64,000 bases of DNA from Bugula neritina. Taxonomy: Eukaryota; Bryozoa; Gymnolaemata; Cheilostomatida; Bugulidae. Position numbers and translations under genes: made by a program. This document shows positions 50,901-60,872 of this stretch, one piece after another. Within the stretch, counting starts at the first letter, position 1, and every line of letters starts with the position of its first letter. The stretch covers positions 4,523,698 to 4,587,697 of the forward strand of contig OZ037765.1 of NCBI GenBank assembly GCA_964035545.1. Reading direction: 5' to 3'. Under the pieces are notes generated by a model that was given only the letters and a program-made list of their open reading frames with translations, was not told where the DNA came from and did not search any database.

Positions 50901-53900
50901 GTCAGCATCTACACACTTGGCCCAGAAAATTGGAGACAGGAGGAGAATAATGACAGAGCACATGGTGGTCAGCTTTAGTATGTCTGGGACCTTCAGTTCA
51001 AACCTCTTGCAGAGATATCCGCCAAGGAACTGGCCTACGGCAGCCCCGGGTACTGCCATGAATCCTACGCAAGGTTCACAGATATACAGAATAGACAGAA
51101 ATAAAAATAAAAGCATTGAATCTCAGCAAATAAACTGGACAAAGAGAAAGTTCATTCAGAATCAAGCTATTATATGCAGTATCATTTCCAGCAACGTTGA
51201 TTGTCATCACGGTGATGGCATCAATAAAATTTGATGAATTCATAATAAAAATAATGATAATAAAAAAGAAAAAAATTCTAAAGCTACAACTAATTTCATA
51301 AGTAATGCTTTTGGAGGGAAAGATAAAATGAAGTAAAACTCATGAAATATCTTGAAAAAACTAAAATACTACGTTACTAGTTTTAATAGGCCAGAGATTT
51401 TACTAATAAATTCTTGCATTCACACTCGACACAGATAACAAAATCAGCATGCCCAATACAAGAAATTGTATTTAAATTACTTCCATCATTATCTACATAC
51501 AAGCATACACTGGCTCTATCACTTGAGCACATATAACATACATATAACATCATATATAGAACATAAACTTCTGCCAGGAAATAGCCTTAGCTCACCTGTT
51601 AGCTTAGCAGCCCAGCCCGCTGTTTGATTAAACTGGTTACTGATATACTTTGGCATGAAAGTACTGAACCCAGCTGCCAGAGAAATTTCCACAGTGCCCA
51701 CCAATGTGATGCATATGAAGGTGGGGTTCTTTATCAAGTACCTGCAACACACCTGTCACTTGTGAGAACCACAAGCTAACATATACTGCTCTAGTCAGCC
51801 AGTGGTCAGCATCAACATACATCTTCATTCTATTACATGGCATGATGCTATTAGAGCTGGAATCCTTGACACTTGTTACTTTTTGTGATTTGTATTTACA
51901 TGTTCTTTGAAGTAACTTGAACCAAACTATAACAACATAAACTGGCTGTTTTGAAGTTGTCCCTCCTTTGATCATAAATAAATCTTGAGTTGAATAAGAC
52001 AGACATTTACTAATTGTACATAATTCAACCATGAATGTTGCATTAGGGGGGGGGGGAGTAGGTAATATGCGTGCACCCAGGCATAAGAGTTAGAGAAAAC
52101 ATGCTGACTAGCAGCGATACCCACCAGGCAGCTCTGGGCATGTCTCTAAACGTTAGTCCAAACCCTTTACTGTTGACTACATCTTCATTACTATTCTGAT
52201 GAGCTTCTGACACTTTCGCTGCTCTAATGGCTGCTGTACCTGCAATCATCCCGCCATAACTTCACTATTTAAATATCTCCGTATAGACTGCAATAAAATT
52301 ATCACACAGTTGACGATATGTAATAAAAAAGCTGAATAAATTATCTCCACCTGGCAACTCTTTGGGGAATAGAAACATGACCAGTGCTAGAAGAGCAGAA
52401 AAAATTGAACTGATGAGAAATCCTAACCACCAGGCTCCAACCCATCTGGGATCATTAGGAGTTAAACCACTGAAATGTAGAGAGAACACAACTACAAGAT
52501 TTATGCAAAATTCTTCTCTATGCATGGAAATGTGCATTAAAGTTGATGATAATTTCAGCGTTGAAATAATAATTTTAGTTTGAGAAGTTGTCTGTACTTG
52601 CAATTCACAGTGAAAACTTGAAAAACTAGCAAATATCTCGAAATCTAGAGATAAACAAAATAAGAATTACATATTCACTTACATATATTCACTGGAAAGG
52701 GGATGCATATGGGCATCAATAGTAATGACTGATACTCAACAGTCCACGACTACTTACCAAGGGAGAGACTACTTACCTAGGGGAAGATTACTTACCTAGG
52801 GGGAGACTACTTACCTAGGGGGAGATTACTTACCTAGGGGGAGACTACTTACCTAGGGAGAGATTACTTACCTAGGGGGAGACTACTTACCTAGGGAGAG
52901 ATTACTTACCTAGGGGGGAGACTACTTACCTAGGGAGAGATTACTTACCTAGGGGGGAGACTACTTACCTAGGGGGAGATTACTTACCTAGGTGGAGACT
53001 TGGGATAGTCTACATATATATTCAATAAGGATCCACCCAGTATATACCCCACAGCAGGTCCTAGTATAGAAGACGAGCCCATTATACCTGAAACATAACA
53101 CTAGCATATAATCTAGAATTGTCTATGCAAACCTGTAGCTTTGCTATAAAAATATAATATAAAAGAGCTATTTTAAAAAAGCTTTAAAATGAATGCTTTG
53201 ACTATAAATTTATATTGAGTCATCTGCAAGAGAAGAGCTGTCCATTGCAACATTCCAGCGAAAAACAGGACCTTTCAAACTGGCTGTCAGAGAAACAGAA
53301 TGCTAGTAAAAAAACGCATAGTTATGGTGACAGTTTTAACACAGACAGTTTCTTGTTGGCAAAAGTTTGTATAATCAACAGTAACACTTGTTAACGTACA
53401 TCTACAGTGACTTTTGTAGAGAAATTTGCTTGCTTTTACATAAATTGCAAATTCTGAACCTCTTCAGGAAATAATGATAAGCTGATGTTAGAAGCTTATC
53501 ATTATTCAGATGTTTTTGAACCTGCCAAATGTACAGTGTTTCCAGCATCATTATTTTTTACAACAGTGATGAGTTAAAAAGATATATTTTTCACAAGAAT
53601 GTCCCAATATTAAACAACATCATATTTACATGCAATGATCACATTACAAACAAAGCTATCATACAACAACAAAAAAACATTTAAATCAGATGTAGATAAG
53701 ATAGATAGTAAGTATCTATAACTTAGGGCATATAATCCATGATCAACGTGGATTCCAGCAAAATGAGGAGAGGATGGAGGATAGAAGAAGAGGACCGAGA
53801 GATGTACAAGAGAAAATCAACACCAAACGAACCAATAGAGAAGATACGGATTGAAGACGAGAATGATTAGGAGGGTAAGAAGGATAAATGCAAGATGGCA

Positions 53901-56302
53901 GGAATCAGTTAAATAGAAGATATGTAATTAGCTACAAAGAAGCTGGTTAATAAAAAGATAGTAGACTAGGTGAGGATAGTAGTTGGGAGATTAGTGTGAA
54001 GTAGGAGATAGAAGATAAGAGAGAAGGTAGAAATTAACAAAAAATAATTAATATTGAAGCAACAAAATAGGGCTATCATAGATTGGCAGAGTATTCAATA
54101 TTTTCAGTAGGTTAATCAACATAATCACAAGTGCACAATGTAGCAACAGCAGCAGCAGCAGCAGCAGCAGATGGACATCATGCATCATGCACAAGAGACC
54201 TTGAAAGATCAAAACTTACTTCAGGTGAATCCAGAAATGTGACTAAACATAATCACCAGAAAACATAATAGATATATATATATACATGATACCTAATTTA
54301 ATTATAGAACAGTTCTGCTAGATCAGCTTCATAAAAGTCTACATTAAAACTCACTTATATGCTATTATCTAAATCTTTAGCTAATAGAACAGCTTTCTAA
54401 AAAAGAAAAGTAAATCCAACACAGCAAATAGTATACTAGTATAATATAATATGCTGTAAGCATTTCAGTTTTTCTCACCAACATAGAGAGGTGCCATCTT
54501 AGCTGAAACACTCTGGTCTAAGTAAGTTACTCCTAGTGAATAGAGACAAGTTCCACCAAACCCATTCAGAGCTTGTCCTAACAGTAAAAGGTAGAAATAA
54601 TTCTTGAGGAATGAACTGTCTTCACTCCCATCACAGTTGGTGCCAGAACTAGACCCTACAACGTATACAAATATAAATATAATGCTTACATTCAAAATTA
54701 GTCGTTAAAATTTTTCATTTCCATCGTAGCCTCAGTTCTCCCATACACATGCGGAGACAGATTCTTACCCTCAAGGTCACATGTCAATGAGGTTGCCGAC
54801 ACAGGTGCATAGTCCGGAGTGACAAAATGAGCCAGGGACATGGTGAAGCACCCCAAGCCAAGGGAAGCAACTCCTGCACCAAGATAGCGAGGTTGATGTC
54901 CAGTTCCTCCAAAGTAACCCACAAATACCACCTGTTTAAAAACAGCCAATGATAACAGCATGCTCCACAGACGAGCAGCTTGCCCAACCACTAATTGAAG
55001 AAAAGCAAAGAGGTTATTCATCAAGTAACTTAATACACAAGTCGCACTCTACTTGTAAAGCTCTCACTTTTCCGGAATAACTTGAAATTAAATTATGTGA
55101 TAAAACACCATATTCAGCAGTAACCACTAACCAACATGAATTCTACTTACAGTGATGCCAGCAGCTACATCATAGAAACTGGCAATAAATCCGGATTGTT
55201 TGCTGGAGAGGAGGTATCTCCTTTCATATGATGATATGTTGACATTGTTAATACCATTCACTGCAAACCCTAGAATATAGTATGTGTTACTCAGTAATAC
55301 CATTCACTGCAAACCCTAGAATATAGTATGTGTTACTCAGTAATACCATTCACTGTAAACTCTAGAATATAGTATGTGTTACTCAGTAATACCATTCACT
55401 GCAAACCCTAGAATATAGTATGTGTTACTCAGTAATACCATTCACTGCAAACCCTAGAATATAGTATGTGTTACTCAGTAATACCATTCACTGTAAACCC
55501 TAGAATATAGTATGTGTTACTCAGTAATACCATTCACTGTAAACCCTAGAATATAGTATGTGTTACTCAGTAATACCATTCACTGCAAACCCTAGAATAT
55601 AGTATGTGTTACTCAGTAATACCATTCACTGCAAACCCTAGAATATAGTATGTGTTACTCAGTAATACCATTCACTGCAAACCCTAGAATAAAGTACTGT
55701 TAAAGGTTGGTGGCATTTTTGATGTACTTAAGATAAATAATTGTGTTTTTCTTTTCTTCATTACTTCTTCAGCAATTAGATGTTAGAATTTGGACAAAAA
55801 TATTATGTTAGACATCTTGAAATAAAATGTGCTGAAACTAATTAAAATGTATTTTGACAAAAGATAGTTTTTCAAGACAATTGTTGAAAAAATGTTTGAA
55901 ATCATTTACTTAATACAGACTTGATTAGACCTCTTATTATTTTCTTTATTTCAATTTACAAATCTGACAGTTTTGACATTGCTATTGCATCCGCAACTTT
56001 TGGTTTGGTATATTTTGGTCACAATTTCAAAATGAAAAAATAAATGCTCCACAATAAACTTCTCAGAATTACACATTAAATTGTTTGATTCCCAGAAAAT
56101 GAGAAATACATAATCTGAACTAACCTTGAACAATGCTACACAAAGATATGATAACTAAATACACTTTGGGTGTAGCGAATCTCTGTAGGAACTCCGGTTT
56201 GCAGGAGCTGGTATAACCACATAATGTATCTACACTATGTAATTCATGTTCCTTTTTATTATAGTAATCAGCTTTCTCTCTGTGTTGCGGCGAGTCTACC
56301 AT
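47990..56302 (-). CDS. SLCO4A-like organic anion transporting polypeptide, copy A, complete, 14 coding exons
   Basis: Exons 56125-56302, 55151-55269, 54769-54931, 54479-54655, 52988-53087, 52351-52469, 52125-52239, 51596-51741, 50872-51064, 50366-50525, 49281-49465, 48930-48994, 48411-48727 and 47990-48001 sum to 2,049 nt, 682 aa. The SLCO family signature is clear: [80 protein letters not shown] and [14 protein letters not shown]. Exon 10 encodes the Kazal-like Cys-rich extracellular loop ([21 protein letters not shown]). The protein resembles human SLCO4A1 more than other members. Expected role: twelve-helix plasma-membrane uptake of organic anions such as hormone conjugates; the substrate is unknown. 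The first and last exons are the least certain. Confidence 0.92.
48085..48180. repeat. Three-copy tandem repeat of about 32 bp in the last SLCO-A intron
   Basis: Copies of GCATATGACAGGCAATGAAA plus gagcgcatgtta. No splice site is included. Confidence 0.7.
48701..48800 (-). repeat. 43-bp tandem duplication of the acceptor of SLCO-A exon 13
   Basis: The sense strand has ACAG/GTAGTTTACCTGGTCC at the exon (edge 48727) and GTAG/GTAGTTTACCTGGTCC 43 bp upstream (edge 48770). The unit carries the acceptor and the first 23 or so exonic bases. Using the upstream copy would add 43 nt and shift the frame. A third partial copy (tacagaatatta) follows. Confidence 0.88.
49077..49173. mobile_element. Small foldback element, relative of the 49608 element
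   Basis: Begins GTCATTTTACTTTATTTAGT and ends in the inverted form (TAATAAATTAAGTAAAATG). The terminal sequence is nearly the same as that of the larger element 430 bp away. It lies in SLCO-A intron 11. Confidence 0.7.
49608..50027. mobile_element. 420-bp foldback (long inverted repeat) element
   Basis: Two arms of about 190 bp are inverted copies of each other at roughly 80% identity by eye. Arm ends read GTCATTTTACTTAATTTAGT and, inverted, GTCATTTTACTTAAATTAGT; inner matches include AATTTTGCTCCATTTCCCAT against AATTTTGCTTGATTTCCCAT. The 50-bp centre is gttacggatcgttacgg-like. No coding capacity; non-autonomous DNA element is the likely class. It lies in SLCO-A intron 10. Confidence 0.85.
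50609..50822 (+). mobile_element. tRNA-derived SINE, copy 1
   Basis: Head with a tRNA-like A box (TGGTCTAGGGGTTAGAGCG) and B box (GGGTTTGAACCCC), then a conserved core (TGATGTTAGGAAGAGCATCC), then a tail that ends in TCTCACAGGGATGGTG. The core resembles that of the MetaSINE superfamily as I remember it. It takes up most of SLCO-A intron 9 (50526-50871), in antisense to the gene. Confidence 0.88.
52752..52988 (-). repeat. 19-20-bp donor minisatellite at SLCO-A exon 5, 13 copies
   Basis: The sense-strand unit is TCTCCCCCTAG/GTAAGTAA; the slash marks the donor. Thirteen copies start (plus-strand ACTTACC) at 52752, 52771, 52790, 52809, 52828, 52847, 52866, 52885, 52904, 52924, 52943, 52963 and 52982. 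AG/GTAAGT is a near-perfect U1 match in all but the most distal copy. The exon-proximal copy (edge 52988) is canonical. Later donors would read AGG TAA, an immediate stop. Confidence 0.94.
53088..54478 (-). other. SLCO-A intron 4: hairpin, purine-rich tract and CAG repeat
   Basis: A 14-bp perfect hairpin lies at 53470-53506 (AATAATGATAAGCT, 9-nt loop, then its complement). 53750-54040 is strongly purine-rich on the plus strand (gaggagaggatggaggatag, agaagataagagagaagg). A (CAG)8 run lies at 54147-54170. No gene recognised. Confidence 0.75.
55254..55690 (-). repeat. 46-bp acceptor minisatellite at SLCO-A exon 2, nine copies
   Basis: Sense-strand unit includes ACATACTATATTCTAG/GGTT and the following TGCAGTGAATGGTATTA; the slash marks the acceptor. 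Copies recur at exactly 46 bp from 55254 to 55668. The canonical acceptor edge is 55269. An upstream acceptor would read into GGT ATT ACT GAG TAA, a stop. The same unit occurs in SLCO-B. Confidence 0.95.
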
Positions 56303-56967
56303 TGTTTATAAACCTGGTGATTGAAAACACAAATAATAATATTGTACAAGCTATCATATACGAACAAGAATTTAGCACAATTTTACTTCACTGGAACAGG
56401 ATAATACAAAAGAAATAGAAAAAGAAGAAAAAACTTTCATTTAGTAGTTAGTGTCACAACTTCAATATGGTTACACAGGATTCAACATGAAGCAATATCA
56501 GTCTGAATCAGGTTTGAGAATATTTTCTTTCGTGTAACAAATTGACAGTCTTTTTATAGTCGACACAGAGTTTACCTGAGTCATAGTACTCACAACTTGT
56601 ACATGAAATATTACTTGACTGTGTTATTAATAAACAGGTTGCTGAAATGCAGTTGCTGGTAGCTTGTACAGTACCCTTAGCAGTGTAAATATTAAGGTGG
56701 TAGCTGACTATAGCCCTTATAATATAAGAACAAAATACATAGATGTATCATGGCTGAGAGAACATTGTAGCTTTGTTGCGGAGATTAATCTGGATCTGGT
56801 TCACACTCTGGCATGGTGCAAGAGCTATACAATTCACAATAAACAAATCTTCATCCCCCAGGTTCCATGGAAAGGGGTCTCAATAGTATACATATGTCCT
56901 ATAGTATGCTTGTTTTATAGTAGGTATATCTCATAGTATATACCTAATAGTATATATATGTCATAGT

Positions 56968-57188
56968 CTAGGGAGCAGCCGAGGTCTAGAGGTTAGAGCG
57001 TTTGCCTAGTAAACATGAAGTCATGGGTTCGAGCCGACAAAGGCCATTGGTGATGTTAGGAAGAGCATCCAGTCATAATTGCTCTTGTGCTTCATCTGAA
57101 TAAGTCTTTAGCCCGATTTAACAAAAAACTCTTTCCATCAGGGGTTTCTCACAGGGATGGTGACTATAAACTGGCATCAGTGAATTTT
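56968..57188 (+). mobile_element. tRNA-derived SINE, copy 2, with target-site duplication
   Basis: Same family as 50609: A box (AGGTCTAGAGGTTAGAGCG), B box (GGGTTCGAGCC), core (TGATGTTAGGAAGAGCATCC) and tail (TCTCACAGGGATGGTGACTA). It is flanked by ATATATGTCATAGT at 56954-56967 and 57189-57202, a 14-bp direct repeat that fits a target-site duplication, although the surroundings are themselves rich in similar words. Confidence 0.88.
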
Positions 57189-57539
57189 ATATATGTCATA
57201 GTGTGTATCCCATAGTATATATCTTATATAAAGTATGTCCTGCAGTATATGTGCTTCATAGTATATACATCTAATAGCAAGTATGTCCCTTAGTATATAT
57301 CTTGTAGTATGTATGTCCTGCAGTATATGTGCCTCATAGTATATACATCTAATAGCAAGTATGTCCCTTAGTATATATCTTGTAGTATGTTGGTTCCCTT
57401 AGTATGCTGATATCTTGATTGTACACTCACTGTGTTTTCAACTAGCAAGTGTTTTATCCTTTTTTAAAATTAAGTATATACTAAAGACATTTAAAAGTGA
57501 CTAATTAAACCTGTTCAGCTAATAGCTAATTGAATTAAT

Positions 57540-58330
57540 TTCAATTTCTTTCATTCACCCATCAAAACTAATACTGCTACACTTACTATTAGTAAATCAT
57601 TTTATCTAATAGTACTACTAATCATTACAATAATATTTATTAAACTTACTTACAGTAACTATAATATTTATATTGGGTCTTAATTTATATCAAGCAGTAA
57701 GTTTGAGTCAAAGAAAAGTCAAAAGATACTAAATAGATAGTAGTTAGGGTTTAGCCATTTCAACTTCAACTAAAGCTACACATATAAATGAGAATATCAC
57801 AAAAATGCGTAATCTAAATTTTTATTTATATTTACTGATCTGGTCTTACCATCACCATGACTATGACTATGCCACATATGAAATATTATTTAGTACTTAG
57901 ACAGGTGTCATCACTAGTTAAAATTAACCATAGAATTAGATGCTCTCATAGTTACTGCCAAAATTTAAGTTAAGGTAATTGTTACTGCTACAGTCACATT
58001 CACATTGAGTTTGACACTGAAGTCATTCTTAGACTCAAAGTGTAAAATTAATTGATTAATTTAGTAGTTACGGAGTTTCTATCAAATTGAAGTTAATCCA
58101 ATAGGATAGGCTCATACAGCAACAGATAATAAAACAAAACTCTTTAACTTCTGCAGCAAAATTATTCATACTACCATTAGCATTAGTCTAAATATAATCA
58201 TATTATTGTTGAAAATGGGTGTTAAACTTTAATAATTTAGTGGATAACCACTTCAACACAACTATTTTACTAAAAGTAAAAGTAAGGTAAACTTAATTAC
58301 TTGATTAACTTAATCATTGTAAAAAATAAA
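57540..58330. repeat. Cryptically simple, 6-bp-phased A+T-rich tract
   Basis: Blocks such as ctatta gtaaat, agtact actaat, catgactatgactatg and actaaaagtaaaagtaagg, loosely in 6-bp phase with two or three fixed positions per hexamer. Same style as 40870-41600, 46380-46860 and 58905-59640. Confidence 0.5.
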
Positions 58331-58904
58331 GTGGGGCAAAAGTTTAGCAACAATTTTTAAGTTGCTGCAAGAACTGAAAACTATCTGCAATGTCCTTAGT
58401 TTGTTAGATCGTAGATAAATTATTGTTAAAATAACGTATTATTTTTAATGTTAAGCTAATCATAATCATAATTCCAGGGATCGATACTTATATGACCAAA
58501 GTATGACCAAGGCTCGAGAACAGCTAAATATAGAAACGTTGGAGTCACATAAAAAAATCAAGCCGTATAAAGTTACTACTTCAATTCCTAGCTAATGAAA
58601 ATGTCTGTCCTAAAATTGATAATACCTTCCAAGAACTAACAAATTGTCCATCTATGCTAACACGTAACATGTCCAGACATATGCCTCGTTCATTACCAAC
58701 AAATTCTAACATATGCTTTAATAGTTTCCGTCTTAGGACAATAAGAGACCTTAGAATCTCTGAAGTCACACATTCATAACACTCCTCCGTGAAGGTCTTC
58801 TCTTCCCTCTCGACACAGCACTCAACACAGATACAGATACAGAAACACGAACTGTAAGTCAATCATTAATCTTAAGTTAAGTAGTTCTACTTTCATGTTT
58901 ATGT

Positions 58905-59640
58905 TATGTAGTTACAGTCACTAAGTTACACTATTACTATTAGTATTACTGTTACCATTAGTAGTAGTCGATGTAGCAGTAATAGTAGTAGTAGCACTAG
59001 TAGGTAGCAACTATCAATTATAACCAGAATTACCAAGTCTAACAAGCAACATCAATATGAATTCATGATTGCAGTCTACTCCAAGTCTAACTCATGGCAC
59101 AATCATAATAGCTTTATCATAATGGTAATCATTTACATTACAAACTGTTATTATGATAAACTTAAACTTAATCACTGTTCACTTAAAATTAATGAGTTAA
59201 ACTTAAAGTTGAGCTAAAAAGTAAAATTTAAACTTAACGTAAAAGTTTAACATTAGGATTATCATCATGATCATGATCATTTTAATTGTTATACACAATA
59301 TGAATAACATTATCGTGATGATGATTAATTTTGATTTATTATATTATTTAATGATAATGTTCATCAGTAATATTATGATTCAGATTATGATTTCTACGAT
59401 TATCATTATGATTATCATCATTAAGATTATTCCCAACTTCAACTCGAACTTTCACTTGGTTTTTTAGTTTTACCTTTAGGCTAGCTCTTACTTTTAAGCT
59501 TACCCTTAACTTCAAGTTTTACTCTTAGCCCTTAGGCCCAGGGTTTGGTTTAACTTTACTTTTACTAGTTTTAGGTTTAAGTTTATTTTACAGTAACACT
59601 AACACTAACAGTAATGAGTAATAGTAATATCCATAGTTTA
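58905..59640. repeat. Cryptically simple, 6-bp-phased tract with mirrored blocks
   Basis: Order of block types: ACT/AGT triplets (58915-59015), tcataatgg (59095-59155), aacttaa (59155-59250), atcatg/attatg (59253-59430), ttttac ctttag gctagc (59440-59590) and agtaat (59595-59635). The second half repeats the first half's block types in complementary form, so the whole is a loose palindrome by composition. Confidence 0.55.
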
Positions 59641-60266
59641 TGTCATTGTTATGAGTAGATTGCCATCATACTACTATTTATAATTGATGGTTGCTACCAA
59701 GCAGATTTTATTTGTCATATTATACGCCCTAAAGGCTAAAGCCACTGTATATTTGTTACCAAGTTTTAAAATACCCAGACACTGACAGACAGGCCTTGGA
59801 AACTACTATTAATAACATTGGTACCGGAAAAGGTAGCAAGATTAATTGGATTCGCGAAGAGCTAAAGTTGACCTTTGACCGGTAACAAGTTATCCCTCTT
59901 AAAATATTATTTTGAGTAAGACAACTCATCAATTATACTAAAATAATCCATAATGTAACATCATGAGTAATATTCCAGAATAAATCTTTCAAATGCAACA
60001 TAAAATATAAAAGACTCAAATAATTTTAAAATAATGCATAAAGTATTTGCATCAGTACACTTATAAACTTTAAATATTAATTAGGTGAATTTAAAATGGA
60101 ATGTCTCCTAGTAATTATAATAAATTATGATGGAGCATTATATGAAAATTATGCATTCTAAATCTGTGTCTAAAATTTTGCTTAACTTATTTTAAGCTGC
60201 ATTAATGTTAATATATATACTTTTCGCGGGGACATGCTTACATTTGTTATCTTAATTTTAAGAATC

Positions 60267-60298
60267 TACACACACACACGCACACACGCACACACACA

Positions 60299-60330
<32 letters not shown>

Positions 60331-60340
60331 CACACACATA
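60267..60340. repeat. (CA)n/(CG) alternating purine-pyrimidine tract
   Basis: About 74 bp of uninterrupted CA with CG interspersions (cacgcacgcacgcacg), a sequence type able to form Z-DNA. It lies about 530 bp upstream of the SLCO-B start codon. Confidence 0.95.
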
Positions 60341-60872
60341 TTAAAATAAATAAACAAGAAAAACTTCTTGTTAAATCGATTTATTTATCTAAATATGACC
60401 CTCTTAGAACCGGTCTTCAACAGTAGCTTTCTAATTCAAACAGTTTTTTTTTTCTAATTTTAGCATGGTCTCTATAAATAAAATATAACAATATTATTAT
60501 GTGCTACCAAAGCCCTGCATGCTCTCTGTTTACCCTCACACTTTATCCGAACAAAACGTGTTTATGTTGACAGTGTATGAGTATAATATACTGTAGCATA
60601 CTTGGGGCTGGATTCAAGCACGCTGTACGCAATGTTATAATCTTCAGCAAGCATCCCTTTCAAATCTTGTTGATTCATTGGTCAACAGAGCTTAGTAACC
60701 CACTAACAAAGTGCTCAGTGACACAGCTGTACTGACCCCGGATTACTCACTGAATCATTTCAAATTAGCCGAGTGGTAATGAATGATTAACACCGTAACA
60801 TGGCATGATCACGCTTACTTGTCTGCTAGTAACCAATCTGTTTATTGAGTAACTGCACTAGCTGTGATAATA

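Larger units (their letters stand above)
56303..60872. other. Divergent intergenic region between SLCO-A and SLCO-B
   Basis: Shared 5' flank of two head-to-head transporters, so both promoters should be here. No clear TATA box or initiator recognised. It holds a SINE, a TA-rich tandem repeat (57203-57400: statements such as gtatgtcctgcagtatatgt recur twice), two cryptically simple tracts (57540-58330 and 58905-59640) and a CA/CG tract. Open frames at 58581-58862 and 59267-59467 are low-complexity or unsupported. Confidence 0.6.

Noticed and set aside
53470-53506. Hairpin considered as a histone-type 3' end or bacterial-type terminator
   Set aside because: Sequence does not match the histone stem-loop, and intrinsic terminators do not apply in an animal intron.
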